This document shows, piece by piece, positions 24,475 to 35,964 of a DNA stretch of 64,000 nucleotides. A program made the translations under genes and the position numbers. The stretch is from Thermohalobaculum xanthum. Its GTDB lineage: Bacteria > Pseudomonadota > Alphaproteobacteria > Rhodobacterales > Rhodobacteraceae. Location of the stretch: positions 1 to 64,000 of the forward strand of contig NZ_JAEHHL010000009.1 of NCBI RefSeq assembly GCF_016623495.1, read 5' to 3'. The notes under the pieces are model-generated. The model made no database searches, was not told the origin of the DNA, and saw only the letters and a program-made list of their open reading frames with translations. Every line of letters begins with the position of its first letter. Within the stretch, counting starts at the first letter, position 1.

Positions 24475-25416
24475 TCAGCCGTCCTCGCGCGTGGGTTTCT
24501 CGGCTTTGACGGGTGCCGCCTTGGCGCTCTCCGGCGGTGGGGGGGGAAGCTCGCCATGCACCGCCGGCGGCAGCCCCATCAGGAGGCGCAGGATGCGCCC
24601 CAGCTCCTCGCGCATCTCGCCGCGCTTGACCACGCGGTCGATCATCCCGTGGTCGAGCAGGTATTCCGAGCGCTGAAACCCTTCGGGCAGGGTCTCGCGG
24701 ATCGTCTGCTCGATCACGCGCGGCCCGGCAAAGCAGATGAGCGCGTCGGGCTCGGCGATGTGCACGTCGCCCAGCATCGCGTAGGACGCCGTCACGCCGC
24801 CGGTGGTCGGGTTCGTGAGGACCACGACGAAGGGCAATCCCGCATCCTTGACCTGGGCCACGGCGATCGTGCTGCGCGGCATCTGCATCAGGCTGAGAAT
24901 ACCCTCCTGCATCCGCGCGCCGCCGGCCGCGGCGAAGACCACGAGCGGCGCGCGCGCCTCGACGGCGGCGTCGGCCGCGGCAAGCAGCGCGTTGCCCACA
25001 TGCATGCCCATCGAGCCGCCCATGAAGCTGAAGTCCTGGCCGGCGCAGACGGTCTGGAGCCCGTAGATGGTGCCCTTGGCGACCAGCATCGCCTCGTTCT
25101 CGCCGGTCTTGCGGCGGGCGTCCTTCATCCGATCGGTGTAGCGCTTCTCGTCGCGGAAATGCAGCGGGTCGGCCAGCGCCTCGGGCACCTGGACCTCGCT
25201 GAAGGCGCCATGGTCGAACAGCGCGTGGAAGCGCTCGCGCGGCGTGATCGCCATGTGATGGCCGCACGAGGTACAGACGTTCAGCGCCTCGGCGAGGTCG
25301 CGATGGAACAGCATTTGCCCGCAGCTGTCGCATTTGTGCCAGAGGTTCTCCGGCATCTCGCGCCGCTGGAAGAACGACTTGATCTTCGGCGGGACGTAAT
25401 CGGTGATCCAGTTCAT
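24475..25416 (-). CDS. accD: acetyl-CoA carboxylase carboxyltransferase subunit beta
   Basis: A 313-residue carboxyltransferase subunit that, with AccA, moves the carboxyl group from biotin to acetyl-CoA. It begins MNWITDYVPPKIKSFF and carries the N-terminal zinc ribbon CDSCG ... CTSCG. The crotonase-fold core includes FMGGSMGMHVGNALLAAAD, AGGARMQEGILSLMQM and NPTTGGVTASYAMLGD. The C-terminal 30 residues are Pro/Lys-rich and not conserved. The ATG at 25414-25416 starts the conserved domain; longer in-frame starts are not supported. In many alphaproteobacteria accD-folC follow trpA directly; here a plus-strand aminotransferase gene intervenes. Confidence 0.97.
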   Translation of the reverse strand: MNWITDYVPPKIKSFFQRREMPENLWHKCDSCGQMLFHRDLAEALNVCTSCGHHMAITPRERFHALFDHGAFSEVQVPEALADPLHFRDEKRYTDRMKDARRKTGENEAMLVAKGTIYGLQTVCAGQDFSFMGGSMGMHVGNALLAAADAAVEARAPLVVFAAAGGARMQEGILSLMQMPRSTIAVAQVKDAGLPFVVVLTNPTTGGVTASYAMLGDVHIAEPDALICFAGPRVIEQTIRETLPEGFQRSEYLLDHGMIDRVVKRGEMREELGRILRLLMGLPPAVHGELPPPPPESAKAAPVKAEKPTREDG

Positions 25417-25583
25417 GCGCGCGACCCCTTCGGCGACGGTTTGGGCTAGATAGCCTCCCGCGCCCCCGGTTGCAATCGGGCCGCGCGGGCGTGGCGCCGG
25501 GATGGCGCGGCACGAGCGCGCGCAACCGCTTGAGCGGCGGCGGTTTGCGGGGCATTGTGCCGCCGGCAACACGGAGGATGGTG

Positions 25584-26441
25584 ATGAGCGGTGGCGCTGC
25601 GATCTGGACCTGGTTCGAAGGACGCTGGCAGGAAGGCAACGTGCCGATCCTCGGAGCCGCCGATCACGGCACCTGGCTCGGCTCGGTCGTCTTCGACGGC
25701 GCCCGCGCCTTCGAGGGGGTGGCGCCCGATCTCGACCTGCACTGCGCCCGCGCCAACGAGAGCGCGCGCCGCATGGGGCTCACGCCGCCGATCTCGGACG
25801 AGGAAATGACAGCCCTGGCGCGCGAGGGGATCGCGAAGTTCCCGGCCGATGCCGCCATCTACATCCGGCCGATGCTGTGGGCGCGCGAGGGCGGCTACTC
25901 GATGATCCTGCCGCAGGCCGAGACGACGGCCTTCGCGCTGTGCCTCGAGGCGCGCCCCATGTCGGGGCCGAACGGCTTCTCGATTGCGCCCACGCGCTTT
26001 CGCCGGCCGACCATCGAGTGCATGCCGACCGACCTCAAGGCCGGCTGCCTCTATCCCAACAACGCGCGGATGCTGCGCGAGGTGCGGGCGAAGGGCTATG
26101 ACAACGCCATCGTGCTCGACATGCTCGGCAATGTCGCCGAGACCGCGACCGCGAACATCTTCATGGCGCGCGATGGCGAGGTGTTCACGCCGGTTCCGAC
26201 CGGCTGCTTTCTCAACGGCATCACCCGCCAGCGGATCATCGCGCTGCTGCGCGACGATGGCGTCACGGTGACCGAGAAGACCCTGACGCTCGACGATTTC
26301 CAGGCGGCGGACGAGATCTTCTCGACCGGGAACGCCAACAAGGTGCTGCCGGTCACGCGTTTCGAGGAGCGCGACATGCAGTACGGGCCGATGGCGCGCC
26401 GGGCGCGCGAGCTTTACTGGGAGTACGCCCACGGGCAATAA
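25584..26441 (+). CDS. branched-chain amino acid aminotransferase-like (class IV)
   Basis: A 285-residue fold-type IV PLP aminotransferase. Motifs are GSVVFDGARAFEG near the N-terminus, YIRPMLWAREGG, and DLKAGCLYPNNARMLREV containing the likely PLP lysine; the cofactor-binding E-x3-T motif is in NVAETATANIFM and the late loop in EIFSTGNANKVLPVTR. Exact substrate is uncertain: the family holds branched-chain, D-amino acid and aminodeoxychorismate enzymes, and this subgroup is commonly labelled branched-chain. ATG at 25584 was chosen over 25578 because GGAGG (25573-25577) then sits at the right distance. It lies between trpA (convergent) and accD (divergent). Confidence 0.88.
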   Translation: MSGGAAIWTWFEGRWQEGNVPILGAADHGTWLGSVVFDGARAFEGVAPDLDLHCARANESARRMGLTPPISDEEMTALAREGIAKFPADAAIYIRPMLWAREGGYSMILPQAETTAFALCLEARPMSGPNGFSIAPTRFRRPTIECMPTDLKAGCLYPNNARMLREVRAKGYDNAIVLDMLGNVAETATANIFMARDGEVFTPVPTGCFLNGITRQRIIALLRDDGVTVTEKTLTLDDFQAADEIFSTGNANKVLPVTRFEERDMQYGPMARRARELYWEYAHGQ

Positions 26442-26468
26442 GCCCGCATCGCGGCGCCGCGGAGACGC

Positions 26469-26482
26469 TTTCACGCGTGAAA
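26469..26482. promoter_or_regulatory. 14-bp perfect palindrome in the aminotransferase/trpA gap (copy 2 of 2)
   Basis: TTTCACGCGTGAAA, identical to the copy upstream of fetA. It lies between two convergent genes, 27 nt after the aminotransferase stop, next to an AT-rich stretch with a weak inverted repeat (ATCTGT ... ACAGAT, about 26494-26515). A promoter for an unannotated short RNA is one explanation; a bound-protein site unrelated to transcription is another. Confidence 0.4.
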
Positions 26483-26566
26483 ATGGTGTTATCTGTCTGA
26501 TTTAAAACAGATCTCACGGTCTTCGCGTGTGAGCGCCGGGCATGCGGCACTCCCAGCGCACGGCCG

Positions 26567-27358
26567 TCACGCCCCGTGCGCTGCCTCGGTGAGGGACTTC
26601 ACGAAGGCCAGAACCGACGCCGTGTCCTCGCCCGCGGCGATGCGCTCGATGATGGCCGAGCCCACGACGACGCCGTCGGCGACCCCGGCGATCTCGGCCG
26701 AGGCCTCGGGCGTCTTGACGCCGAAGCCCACGCAGACCGGAAGCCCGGTGGCCTTGCGCACGCGATCGACCTCGGGCGCCACCCTGGCCGCGCTGGCCGA
26801 GGCCGCGCCGGTGATGCCGGTGATCGAGACGTAGTAGACGAAACCGCTGGTGTTGCGCGCGACCGCCGGCAGACGGGTGTCGTCCGTCGTGGGGGTCGCG
26901 AGGCGGATGAAGTTGAGCCCCGCCGCATTGGCCGGCAGGCAGAGCTCGTCATCCTCCTCGGGCGGCAAGTCGACCACGATCAGCCCGTCGACGCCCGCAT
27001 CCTTCGCGGCCGCGACGAAGCGCTCGACGCCCATCGAGTAGATCGGGTTGTAGTAGCCCATCAGGATGATCGGCGTGGTCTGGTCGTCGACGCGGAAGCT
27101 GCGCACCATCTCGAGCACGCGCCCCAGCGTCATGCCGCCCGCGAGGGCGCGCTGCCCGGCAAGCTGGATCGCCGGCCCGTCGGCCATCGGGTCGGTAAAG
27201 GGCATGCCGAGCTCGATCACGTCGACGCCCGCGGCGGGCAGGCCCTTCACGATGGCAAGCGAGGTCTCGTAGTCCGGGTCGCCCGCCATCACGAAGCTGA
27301 CGAAGGCGGCCTTGCCCTCGGCCTTGAGTGCCGCGAATTTCGCGTCGATGCGGGACAT
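26567..27358 (-). CDS. trpA: tryptophan synthase alpha chain
   Basis: A 263-residue TIM-barrel enzyme releasing indole from indole-3-glycerol phosphate and passing it to TrpB. Visible motifs: [18 protein letters not shown] with the catalytic Glu and Asp region, [30 protein letters not shown], and the phosphate-binding [13 protein letters not shown]. Part of a trpF-GNAT-trpB-small protein-trpA run on the minus strand; it starts 88 nt after the DUF2158 gene and converges with the aminotransferase gene. Confidence 0.97.
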   Translation of the reverse strand: MSRIDAKFAALKAEGKAAFVSFVMAGDPDYETSLAIVKGLPAAGVDVIELGMPFTDPMADGPAIQLAGQRALAGGMTLGRVLEMVRSFRVDDQTTPIILMGYYNPIYSMGVERFVAAAKDAGVDGLIVVDLPPEEDDELCLPANAAGLNFIRLATPTTDDTRLPAVARNTSGFVYYVSITGITGAASASAARVAPEVDRVRKATGLPVCVGFGVKTPEASAEIAGVADGVVVGSAIIERIAAGEDTASVLAFVKSLTEAAHGA

Positions 27359-27446
27359 TCAGCCGGTCTCCCCCAGTTCACCCTGCGCCGGATCGGTGCC
27401 GGCATGCGCCCGAAGGGCGGCGCCCGCTTGCGCGGGCGGCCGCCGA

Positions 27447-27827
27447 TCAGTCGTCCTTGCGGTAGTACTTCTTCTCGCGCGGCTTGCCGTCCCAGCCGGT
27501 CTTGCGCGCGGGACGCTCGTCGCCGTCGCGGTCGGATGCGCGCGGCTTGCGGGCCGGACGGTCGTCGCCGCCGCGGTCGCGGTCATAGGGCTTGCGCGCC
27601 GGGCGATCATCGCCGTCGCGGTCGCGCGGCGGGCCGCGCCGCTCGCGGGGGCCTGAATCCTCGCGCACTTCCCACTTGTTGAGCAGGCGGACGTCGAAGG
27701 TGTCGCGGCCGATCGCGCCCTCGTTGCACCAGACGCAAGAGATCGCGTCGCCGTCGGTGGCTTCCACGCACATGCGCATCGAGCCGGATTTGAGGACCAC
27801 GAGATCCCCGATGTCGAACTTGGCCAC
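27447..27827 (-). CDS. DUF2158 (YodC-like) protein with charged repeat tail
   Basis: A 126-residue protein of two parts. Residues 1-55 form a DUF2158/YodC-like beta domain (AKFDIGDLVVLKSGSMRMCVEA, then CVWCNEGAIGRDTFDV). Residues 60-126 are a disordered tail of Arg, Asp and Lys with three copies of a D-R-D-x-G-D-x-RPARK unit, then GKPREKKYYRKDD. Such tails often bind RNA or anionic partners, but that is only inferred. The start is GTG at 27825-27827: AAGGA lies about 8 nt upstream and 13 nt separate it from the trpB stop, so translation is probably linked to trpB. Function unknown. Confidence 0.8.
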   Translation of the reverse strand: MAKFDIGDLVVLKSGSMRMCVEATDGDAISCVWCNEGAIGRDTFDVRLLNKWEVREDSGPRERRGPPRDRDGDDRPARKPYDRDRGGDDRPARKPRASDRDGDERPARKTGWDGKPREKKYYRKDD

Positions 27828-27840
27828 GTCAGTGGTCCTT

Positions 27841-29061
<1,221 letters not shown>

Positions 29062-29124
29062 GGTCCTGTCATGCTCCTGGTCGGCAACCGGCCTTCTTTA
29101 GTGCCTCTGCCCCCGGCGGTCGAG

Positions 29125-29568
29125 TCAGAGTTCCAGTTTCATCCCCAGATGGGTGCCGCGGAACCCGAGCGCCTCGTAGAACCGGTGCGCGTCCTCGCGG
29201 CGCATGTCGGTGGTCAGCTGGACGAGACCGCAGCCCGCGTCGCGGGCCCGGGCGATGGCCTCGCGGATCAGAGCCTGGCCAAGCCCGGTGCCGCGCCGGC
29301 GCGCCGCCACGCGGACGCCCTCGATCTGCGCGCGCGAGGCGCCCTTGCGCGAGAGGCCGTGGATCACCGTGAGCTGCAGGCAGCCGACGATCGCGCCCGC
29401 GTCCTCGGCCACCAGGCAGAGGTTGCCGGGCTGCGCCGACATCCGGGCGAAGGCCTCGGCATAGACGGGATCACCGGGCGCCTCGCGGCCCTTGCCGAGA
29501 CCATCATCGGCGAGCAGCGCGACGACGGCGTCGAGATCGCCGGCGGTGGCCTCGCGAAACCGTGTCAT
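29125..29568 (-). CDS. GNAT family N-acetyltransferase
   Basis: A 147-residue acetyltransferase fold. It begins with TRFREATAGDLDAVVALLAD, has the pantetheine-binding motif RRRGTGLGQALIREAIARAR after the strand IEGVRVAA, and ends AHRFYEALGFRGTHLGMKL. The last part is typical of family members that act on small amines or on protein N-termini, but no substrate can be named. It sits between trpF (108 nt upstream) and trpB (63 nt downstream) on the same strand, so it may be carried on the trp transcript. Confidence 0.9.
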   Translation of the reverse strand: MTRFREATAGDLDAVVALLADDGLGKGREAPGDPVYAEAFARMSAQPGNLCLVAEDAGAIVGCLQLTVIHGLSRKGASRAQIEGVRVAARRRGTGLGQALIREAIARARDAGCGLVQLTTDMRREDAHRFYEALGFRGTHLGMKLEL

Positions 29569-29676
29569 GTCCTCTCACCCCGCGATCTCCGCGCCGCCGG
29601 CGCAGCTTCGCACGTCGGCTCTACCGGGTGAACGCGGCGTGGACCGGCACCGCGAGCTCCTGCCCGAACCGCGGCG

Positions 29677-30309
29677 TCAGGCCGTCGCGGCGGCGACGAA
29701 AGCCCGGATCTTCTCGTCGTCCTTCACCCCGGGCGCGCTCTCGACGCCCGACGAGACATCGACTTGCTGCGCGCCGGTCAGGCGCACCGCCTCGGCGACA
29801 TTCGCGGGCGTGAGGCCGCCTGCCAGCATCCACGGGACCGGCCAGCGGCGGCCGGCGATCAGTCGCCAGTCGAACGGAACCGCGTTGCCGCCGGGCAGGG
29901 GCGCGCCCTTCGGCGGCTTGGCGTCGATCAGAAGCTGGTCGGCCACCGTGGCGTAGCGCTCGATCTGGTCAAGGTCGCCCGCGTCGCGGATGCCCACCGC
30001 CTTCATCACCGGCAGGCCGTGGCGGCGGCGGATCTCGGCGACGCGCTCGGGCGGTTCCTCGCCATGCAGCTGGATCATGTCGAGCGGCACGACCGCCAGC
30101 ACCTCGTCGAGCAGGTCGTCACCCGGATCGACGAACAGGCCGACCTTGGCCACGCCCGGCGGCACGTCGAGCGCGAGCAGGCGCGCCTCGGCCGGCCCGA
30201 CCGCGCGGGGCGAGGGGGGGAAGAAGACGAAGCCCACATAGCGCGCGCCCGCCGAAACGGCGGCGGCGACGCCTTCGGGCGTCCGGAGGCCGCAGATCTT
30301 CACACGCAT
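29677..30309 (-). CDS. trpF: phosphoribosylanthranilate isomerase
   Basis: A 210-residue TIM barrel catalysing the Amadori rearrangement of phosphoribosylanthranilate. Signatures are [20 protein letters not shown] with the general-base Cys, [24 protein letters not shown], the substrate-contacting [14 protein letters not shown] with its Gly pair, and [16 protein letters not shown]. It heads the trp gene run on this strand, after lapA and ihfB. Anthranilate-synthase and trpC/trpD genes are not in the window. Confidence 0.97.
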   Translation of the reverse strand: MRVKICGLRTPEGVAAAVSAGARYVGFVFFPPSPRAVGPAEARLLALDVPPGVAKVGLFVDPGDDLLDEVLAVVPLDMIQLHGEEPPERVAEIRRRHGLPVMKAVGIRDAGDLDQIERYATVADQLLIDAKPPKGAPLPGGNAVPFDWRLIAGRRWPVPWMLAGGLTPANVAEAVRLTGAQQVDVSSGVESAPGVKDDEKIRAFVAAATA

Positions 30310-30359
30310 GACAGGTCTTCCAGGGAGGCTCGCGCCGAGTATCGCTTGCCGGGTATCGC

Positions 30360-30698
30360 TTACTGGGCCGCGATGCGCGGCAGGTCGTCCTTCACGCCGT
30401 GGCGGCGCTTGAGCGCGGCGATCTCGCCCTTCAGGCGCTCGACCTCGCGGCTGCGCTCGGACGCGCGGCGGCGGTGCTTGTGCTCACGCAGCCACTCGAA
30501 CAGCTCGCCGAGCACGACGCCCACCAGGATCGCCACCAGGATCACGGCGGCAAGCGGCACCCCGGTGAGCACGAGATCGGTCTTGACGATGCTCGCGGGC
30601 AGCAGGTGCAGGTCGACCGGCGCCATGTTCGCCACGCCCAGAATGACCAGCGCCACGCAGATCGTGGCGAGGATCGCCCACTTGATCAGTCTCAGCAT
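30360..30698 (-). CDS. LapA/DUF1049 domain membrane protein
   Basis: A 112-residue inner-membrane protein with two N-terminal hydrophobic segments ([20 protein letters not shown] and [23 protein letters not shown]). A charged helical tail ([27 protein letters not shown]) could form a coiled coil. LapA/LapB in enterobacteria regulate LPS synthesis by presenting LpxC to FtsH; only the LapA-like part is here, without the LapB TPR protein, so the role is uncertain. It lies between ihfB and trpF in a conserved alphaproteobacterial order. Confidence 0.85.
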   Translation of the reverse strand: MLRLIKWAILATICVALVILGVANMAPVDLHLLPASIVKTDLVLTGVPLAAVILVAILVGVVLGELFEWLREHKHRRRASERSREVERLKGEIAALKRRHGVKDDLPRIAAQ

Positions 30699-30727
30699 CT
30701 CGTCCTCTCACGAAGCGCGCGAGTGTG

Positions 30728-31012
30728 TCAGTCGGAGGTGTTCATCCGCTCGCGCAGTTCCTTGCCGGCCTTGAAGAAGGGGACGGACTTTTCCGGCACG
30801 GGCACCGCCTCGCCGGTGCGGGGGTTGCGGCCCGTGCGCGCGTCGCGCTTCTTCACCGAGAAGGCGCCGAAGCCGCGCAGCTCGACCCGGTCGCCGCGGG
30901 CGAGCGCGTTGGTGATCTCGTCGAAAACGGTCGAGACGATGCGCTCGACATCCCGCTGGAACAGGTGAGGGTTATCCTCGGCGAGCCTCTGGATCAGTTC
31001 CGATTTGATCAT
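30728..31012 (-). CDS. ihfB: integration host factor subunit beta
   Basis: A 94-residue DNA-bending protein that pairs with IhfA. It starts [20 protein letters not shown] and contains the beta-arm [23 protein letters not shown], with the Pro that intercalates into DNA. The C-terminus is KELRERMN. The ATG at 31010-31012 opens the conserved domain; an upstream in-frame start at 31120 would add unrelated residues. About 130 nt separate it from sppA, enough for its own promoter; a TTGACG hexamer is present on the minus strand at 31125-31120, but no convincing -10 follows. Confidence 0.97.
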   Translation of the reverse strand: MIKSELIQRLAEDNPHLFQRDVERIVSTVFDEITNALARGDRVELRGFGAFSVKKRDARTGRNPRTGEAVPVPEKSVPFFKAGKELRERMNTSD

Positions 31013-31143
31013 TCCATCCCCCCGGCCACTGCGGCGCGCCCGTTTCGGCCTGACCGACGCGCATCGGGCCCATGCCCGACTTCTGATTGCGCCAAAGGCT
31101 GTCACGCGCGTTGGTGCCACGTCAACGCCTTGATGTCATTCGG

Positions 31144-32052
31144 CTACTGAATAACCGCAAACAGCCGCGGCCCGACCCCGAGCAGAAGATCGATCTGCGA
31201 TCGGCCGAACAGGCGGTCCTCGATCCCGGCGACGGGCCAGGGGAATTTGGGTTCGTCCCAGGTCCAGTCGCTGATCTTCATGCTCTCGGGCACGCCATGC
31301 TCCGAATCAAGCCAGGCGCGCGCGACCTCCTCGCCGCCGATGGCGTCGATCAGGCCAAGATCCAGCGCCTGGCGGCCGGTGAAGGCGCGGCCATCGGTCA
31401 CCGCCGCAAGCTCGGCGCCGGAGAGCTTGCGGCGCTCGGCGACGAGATCGCGGAACCACACGAAGCTGTCGTCGATCAGCGACTGCTGGGCAGCGATCGC
31501 GCCGGGCGCGGGCTCGGTGAGGATCGAGGGCTCGGCCTTGAGCGGCGCCGACTTGGTGCGCATCACCGAGATGCCGAGCGTGTCGAGCAGCCCGGTGAAG
31601 TTGGGCGCCTCGGCAACGACGCCGATCGAGCCCGTGAGCGTTGTGGCGCGCGCCACGATGTGGTCCGCGGCGATGGCGGTGACGTAGCCGCCCGAGGCGG
31701 CGGCCTCGGCCATCACCGCGACCACCGGCTTCTCGGCCGCGACGGCGCGCAGCGACTGGTAGAGCGCCTCGGAGCCGGCAACGGTGCCGCCGGGGCTGTT
31801 GATCCGGACAAGGAGGGCGCGGACGTTGTCGTCCTTCGCCAGCTTGGCAAGCGAGGCGTCGCGGTCGCGGTCGTCGGTGATGATGCCGTCGATCGAGACG
31901 CGGGCGACATGGTCGCCGCGCACGCCGCCGGAGGGGCGGGGGATCAGGACGATGGCCACCGCCGCCAGGGCGACGATGGCGAGGATCCGCCAGAAGGCAA
32001 GGCGGCGCCGCATGCGGCGCCGCTCGATGATGAGGTCCGAGGTCGCAGTCAT
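31144..32052 (-). CDS. sppA: signal peptide peptidase SppA
   Basis: A 302-residue membrane-bound serine protease that clears cleaved signal peptides. An N-terminal membrane segment (about 20-37, ILAIVALAAVAIVLIP) follows a strongly basic Arg-rich stretch. The protease domain has RINSPGGTVAGSEALYQSLR, the nucleophile region EAAASGGYVTAIAADHIVA and SIGVVAEAPNFTGLLD downstream. The length matches the short 36K type, which assembles as an octamer with Ser-Lys dyads formed between subunits. It starts 31 nt after rpsA. Confidence 0.94.
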   Translation of the reverse strand: MTATSDLIIERRRMRRRLAFWRILAIVALAAVAIVLIPRPSGGVRGDHVARVSIDGIITDDRDRDASLAKLAKDDNVRALLVRINSPGGTVAGSEALYQSLRAVAAEKPVVAVMAEAAASGGYVTAIAADHIVARATTLTGSIGVVAEAPNFTGLLDTLGISVMRTKSAPLKAEPSILTEPAPGAIAAQQSLIDDSFVWFRDLVAERRKLSGAELAAVTDGRAFTGRQALDLGLIDAIGGEEVARAWLDSEHGVPESMKISDWTWDEPKFPWPVAGIEDRLFGRSQIDLLLGVGPRLFAVIQ

Positions 32053-32083
32053 GCCTTAGATTTGGACTGCGACCCGGCCTGCG

Positions 32084-33769
32084 TCAATTGTCCTGCTGCT
32101 GCTTCAGGGCAGCACCGAGGATATCGCCCAGCGAGGCGCCCGAGTCGGAGGAGCCATACTGCTCGACAGCCTCCTTCTCCTCGGCGATCTCGCGCGCCTT
32201 GATCGAGAGCGACAGCTTGCGGGTCGCCTTGTCGATGTTGGTGATGCGCGCATCGATCCGGTCGCCGACCTGGAAGCGCTCGGGGCGCTGGTCCTGGCGG
32301 TCGCGGGCAAGGTCCGAACGGCGAATGAAGGCCTTCATGCCGTCGTACTCGACCTCGACGCCGCCGTCCTCGATCTTGGTGACCGTGACGGTGACCGTGG
32401 CGCCACGCTTTACGCCCTTGGTCGCCTCGGCGAAGGGATCGCCCTGGAGCTGCTTGATACCGAGCGAGATGCGCTCCTTCTCGGTGTCGACGTCGAGGAC
32501 CACCGCCTTGACGACGTCGCCGCGGCGGAACTCCTGGATCGCCTGCTCGCCGGCCTGATCCCAGCTGAGATCCGAGAGGTGCACCATGCCGTCGATGTCG
32601 CCCTCGAGACCGATGAAGAGGCCGAACTCGGTGATGTTCTTGACCTCGCCCTCGACCTCGGTGCCGGCGGGATGCGTCTCGGCAAAGGTATCCCAGGGGT
32701 TGCCCATGCACTGCTTGAGGCCAAGCGAGACGCGCCGCTTCTGCGGATCGACGTCGAGCACCATGACCTCGACCTCCTGGGAGGTGGAGACGATCTTGCC
32801 CGGATGGACGTTCTTCTTGGTCCAGGACATCTCGGAGACGTGCACGAGACCCTCGACACCGGGCTCCAGTTCGACGAACGCGCCGTAGTCGGTGATGTTG
32901 GTGACGCGCCCGGTCCACTTCGAGCCGGCCGGATACTTTTGCGCCACGCTCTCCCACGGATCGGCCTGCAGCTGCTTCATGCCGAGGCTGATGCGCTGGG
33001 TGTCCTTGTTGACCTTGATCACCTGGACCTTGACGGTCTCGCCGATGTTCAGGATCTCGGACGGGTGGTTGACGCGGCGCCAGGCCATGTCGGTCACGTG
33101 CAGCAGGCCATCGACGCCGCCGAGGTCCACGAACGCGCCGTAATCGGTGACGTTCTTGACCACGCCGTCGACGATATCGCCTTCCGACAGCTTGGCGACG
33201 ATCTCGGCACGCTGCTCGGCGCGGCTCTCCTCGAGCACGGCACGGCGCGACACCACGATGTTCCCGCGGCGGCGGTCCATCTTGAGGATCTGGAAGGGCT
33301 GTGGCATGCCCATGAGCGGGCCCACGTCGCGCACCGGGCGCACGTCGATCTGGCTGCCGGGCAGGAAGGCCACGGCGCCGCCGAGATCGACGGTGAAGCC
33401 GCCCTTCACGCGGCCGAAGATGGTGCCCTCGACGCGCTCCTGCTTGTCGTTGGCGGCCTCGAGCCGGTCCCACGCCTCTTCGCGGCGCGCCTTGTCGCGG
33501 CTGATCGCGGCCTCGCCGCGGGCATTCTCGACGCGCTCGAGATAGACCTCGACCTCATCGCCGACCGACAGTTCGGCAGGGCGTCCGGGCGAGGCGAATT
33601 CCTTGAGGTCAACGCGGCCTTCGACCTTGAAGCCGATGTCGATCACGGCCTGGCCGTTCTCGACCGCGATGACGGTTCCCCTAACGACGGAACCTTCTTC
33701 GGGGGTCTCCTTGTCGAGGCTCTCGTTGAGAAGGGCCTCGAATTCCTCCATGGAGGCAAGTGCGGACAT
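32084..33769 (-). CDS. rpsA: 30S ribosomal protein S1
   Basis: A 561-residue protein with six S1 (OB-fold) repeats that unwinds and delivers mRNA to the 30S subunit. Repeats begin near GSVVRGTVIAVENGQAVIDI, VEGTIFGRVKGGFTVDLGGA, GDIVDGVVKNVTDYGAFVDL, WTGRVTNITDYGAFVELEPG, VEGEVKNITEFGLFIGLEGD and ATVTVTVTKIEDGGVEVEYD. The ATG at 33767-33769 has AAGGAGAA upstream and starts ALASMEEFEALLNESL as in other alphaproteobacteria. A 111-nt leader separates it from cmk; its own promoter or S1 autoregulation are possible but not visible. Confidence 0.98.
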   Translation of the reverse strand: MSALASMEEFEALLNESLDKETPEEGSVVRGTVIAVENGQAVIDIGFKVEGRVDLKEFASPGRPAELSVGDEVEVYLERVENARGEAAISRDKARREEAWDRLEAANDKQERVEGTIFGRVKGGFTVDLGGAVAFLPGSQIDVRPVRDVGPLMGMPQPFQILKMDRRRGNIVVSRRAVLEESRAEQRAEIVAKLSEGDIVDGVVKNVTDYGAFVDLGGVDGLLHVTDMAWRRVNHPSEILNIGETVKVQVIKVNKDTQRISLGMKQLQADPWESVAQKYPAGSKWTGRVTNITDYGAFVELEPGVEGLVHVSEMSWTKKNVHPGKIVSTSQEVEVMVLDVDPQKRRVSLGLKQCMGNPWDTFAETHPAGTEVEGEVKNITEFGLFIGLEGDIDGMVHLSDLSWDQAGEQAIQEFRRGDVVKAVVLDVDTEKERISLGIKQLQGDPFAEATKGVKRGATVTVTVTKIEDGGVEVEYDGMKAFIRRSDLARDRQDQRPERFQVGDRIDARITNIDKATRKLSLSIKAREIAEEKEAVEQYGSSDSGASLGDILGAALKQQQDN

Positions 33770-33880
33770 GCGTTCAGTTCTCCTTCGATCGTCGTTTTCA
33801 CAGGCCAGCCGGTTGGGTCCGGCGGTCTTGTTGACAGTCAGTTCAGGGGCACGAAACAAAACAGGCCTGATTCGCGGGGC

Positions 33881-35895
<2,015 letters not shown>

Positions 35896-35964
35896 CTATA
35901 TCGGCGGGGGTTGGCCCCGTCCACTCGCGCCATGGCGTCCGGGCCCCGCGCCGTGCGAGCGGCG

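Noticed and set aside
31103-31125. Possible sigma-70 promoter for ihfB with TTGACG as -35
   Set aside because: No AT-rich -10 element occurs at 16-18 bp spacing, so it was not listed as a promoter.
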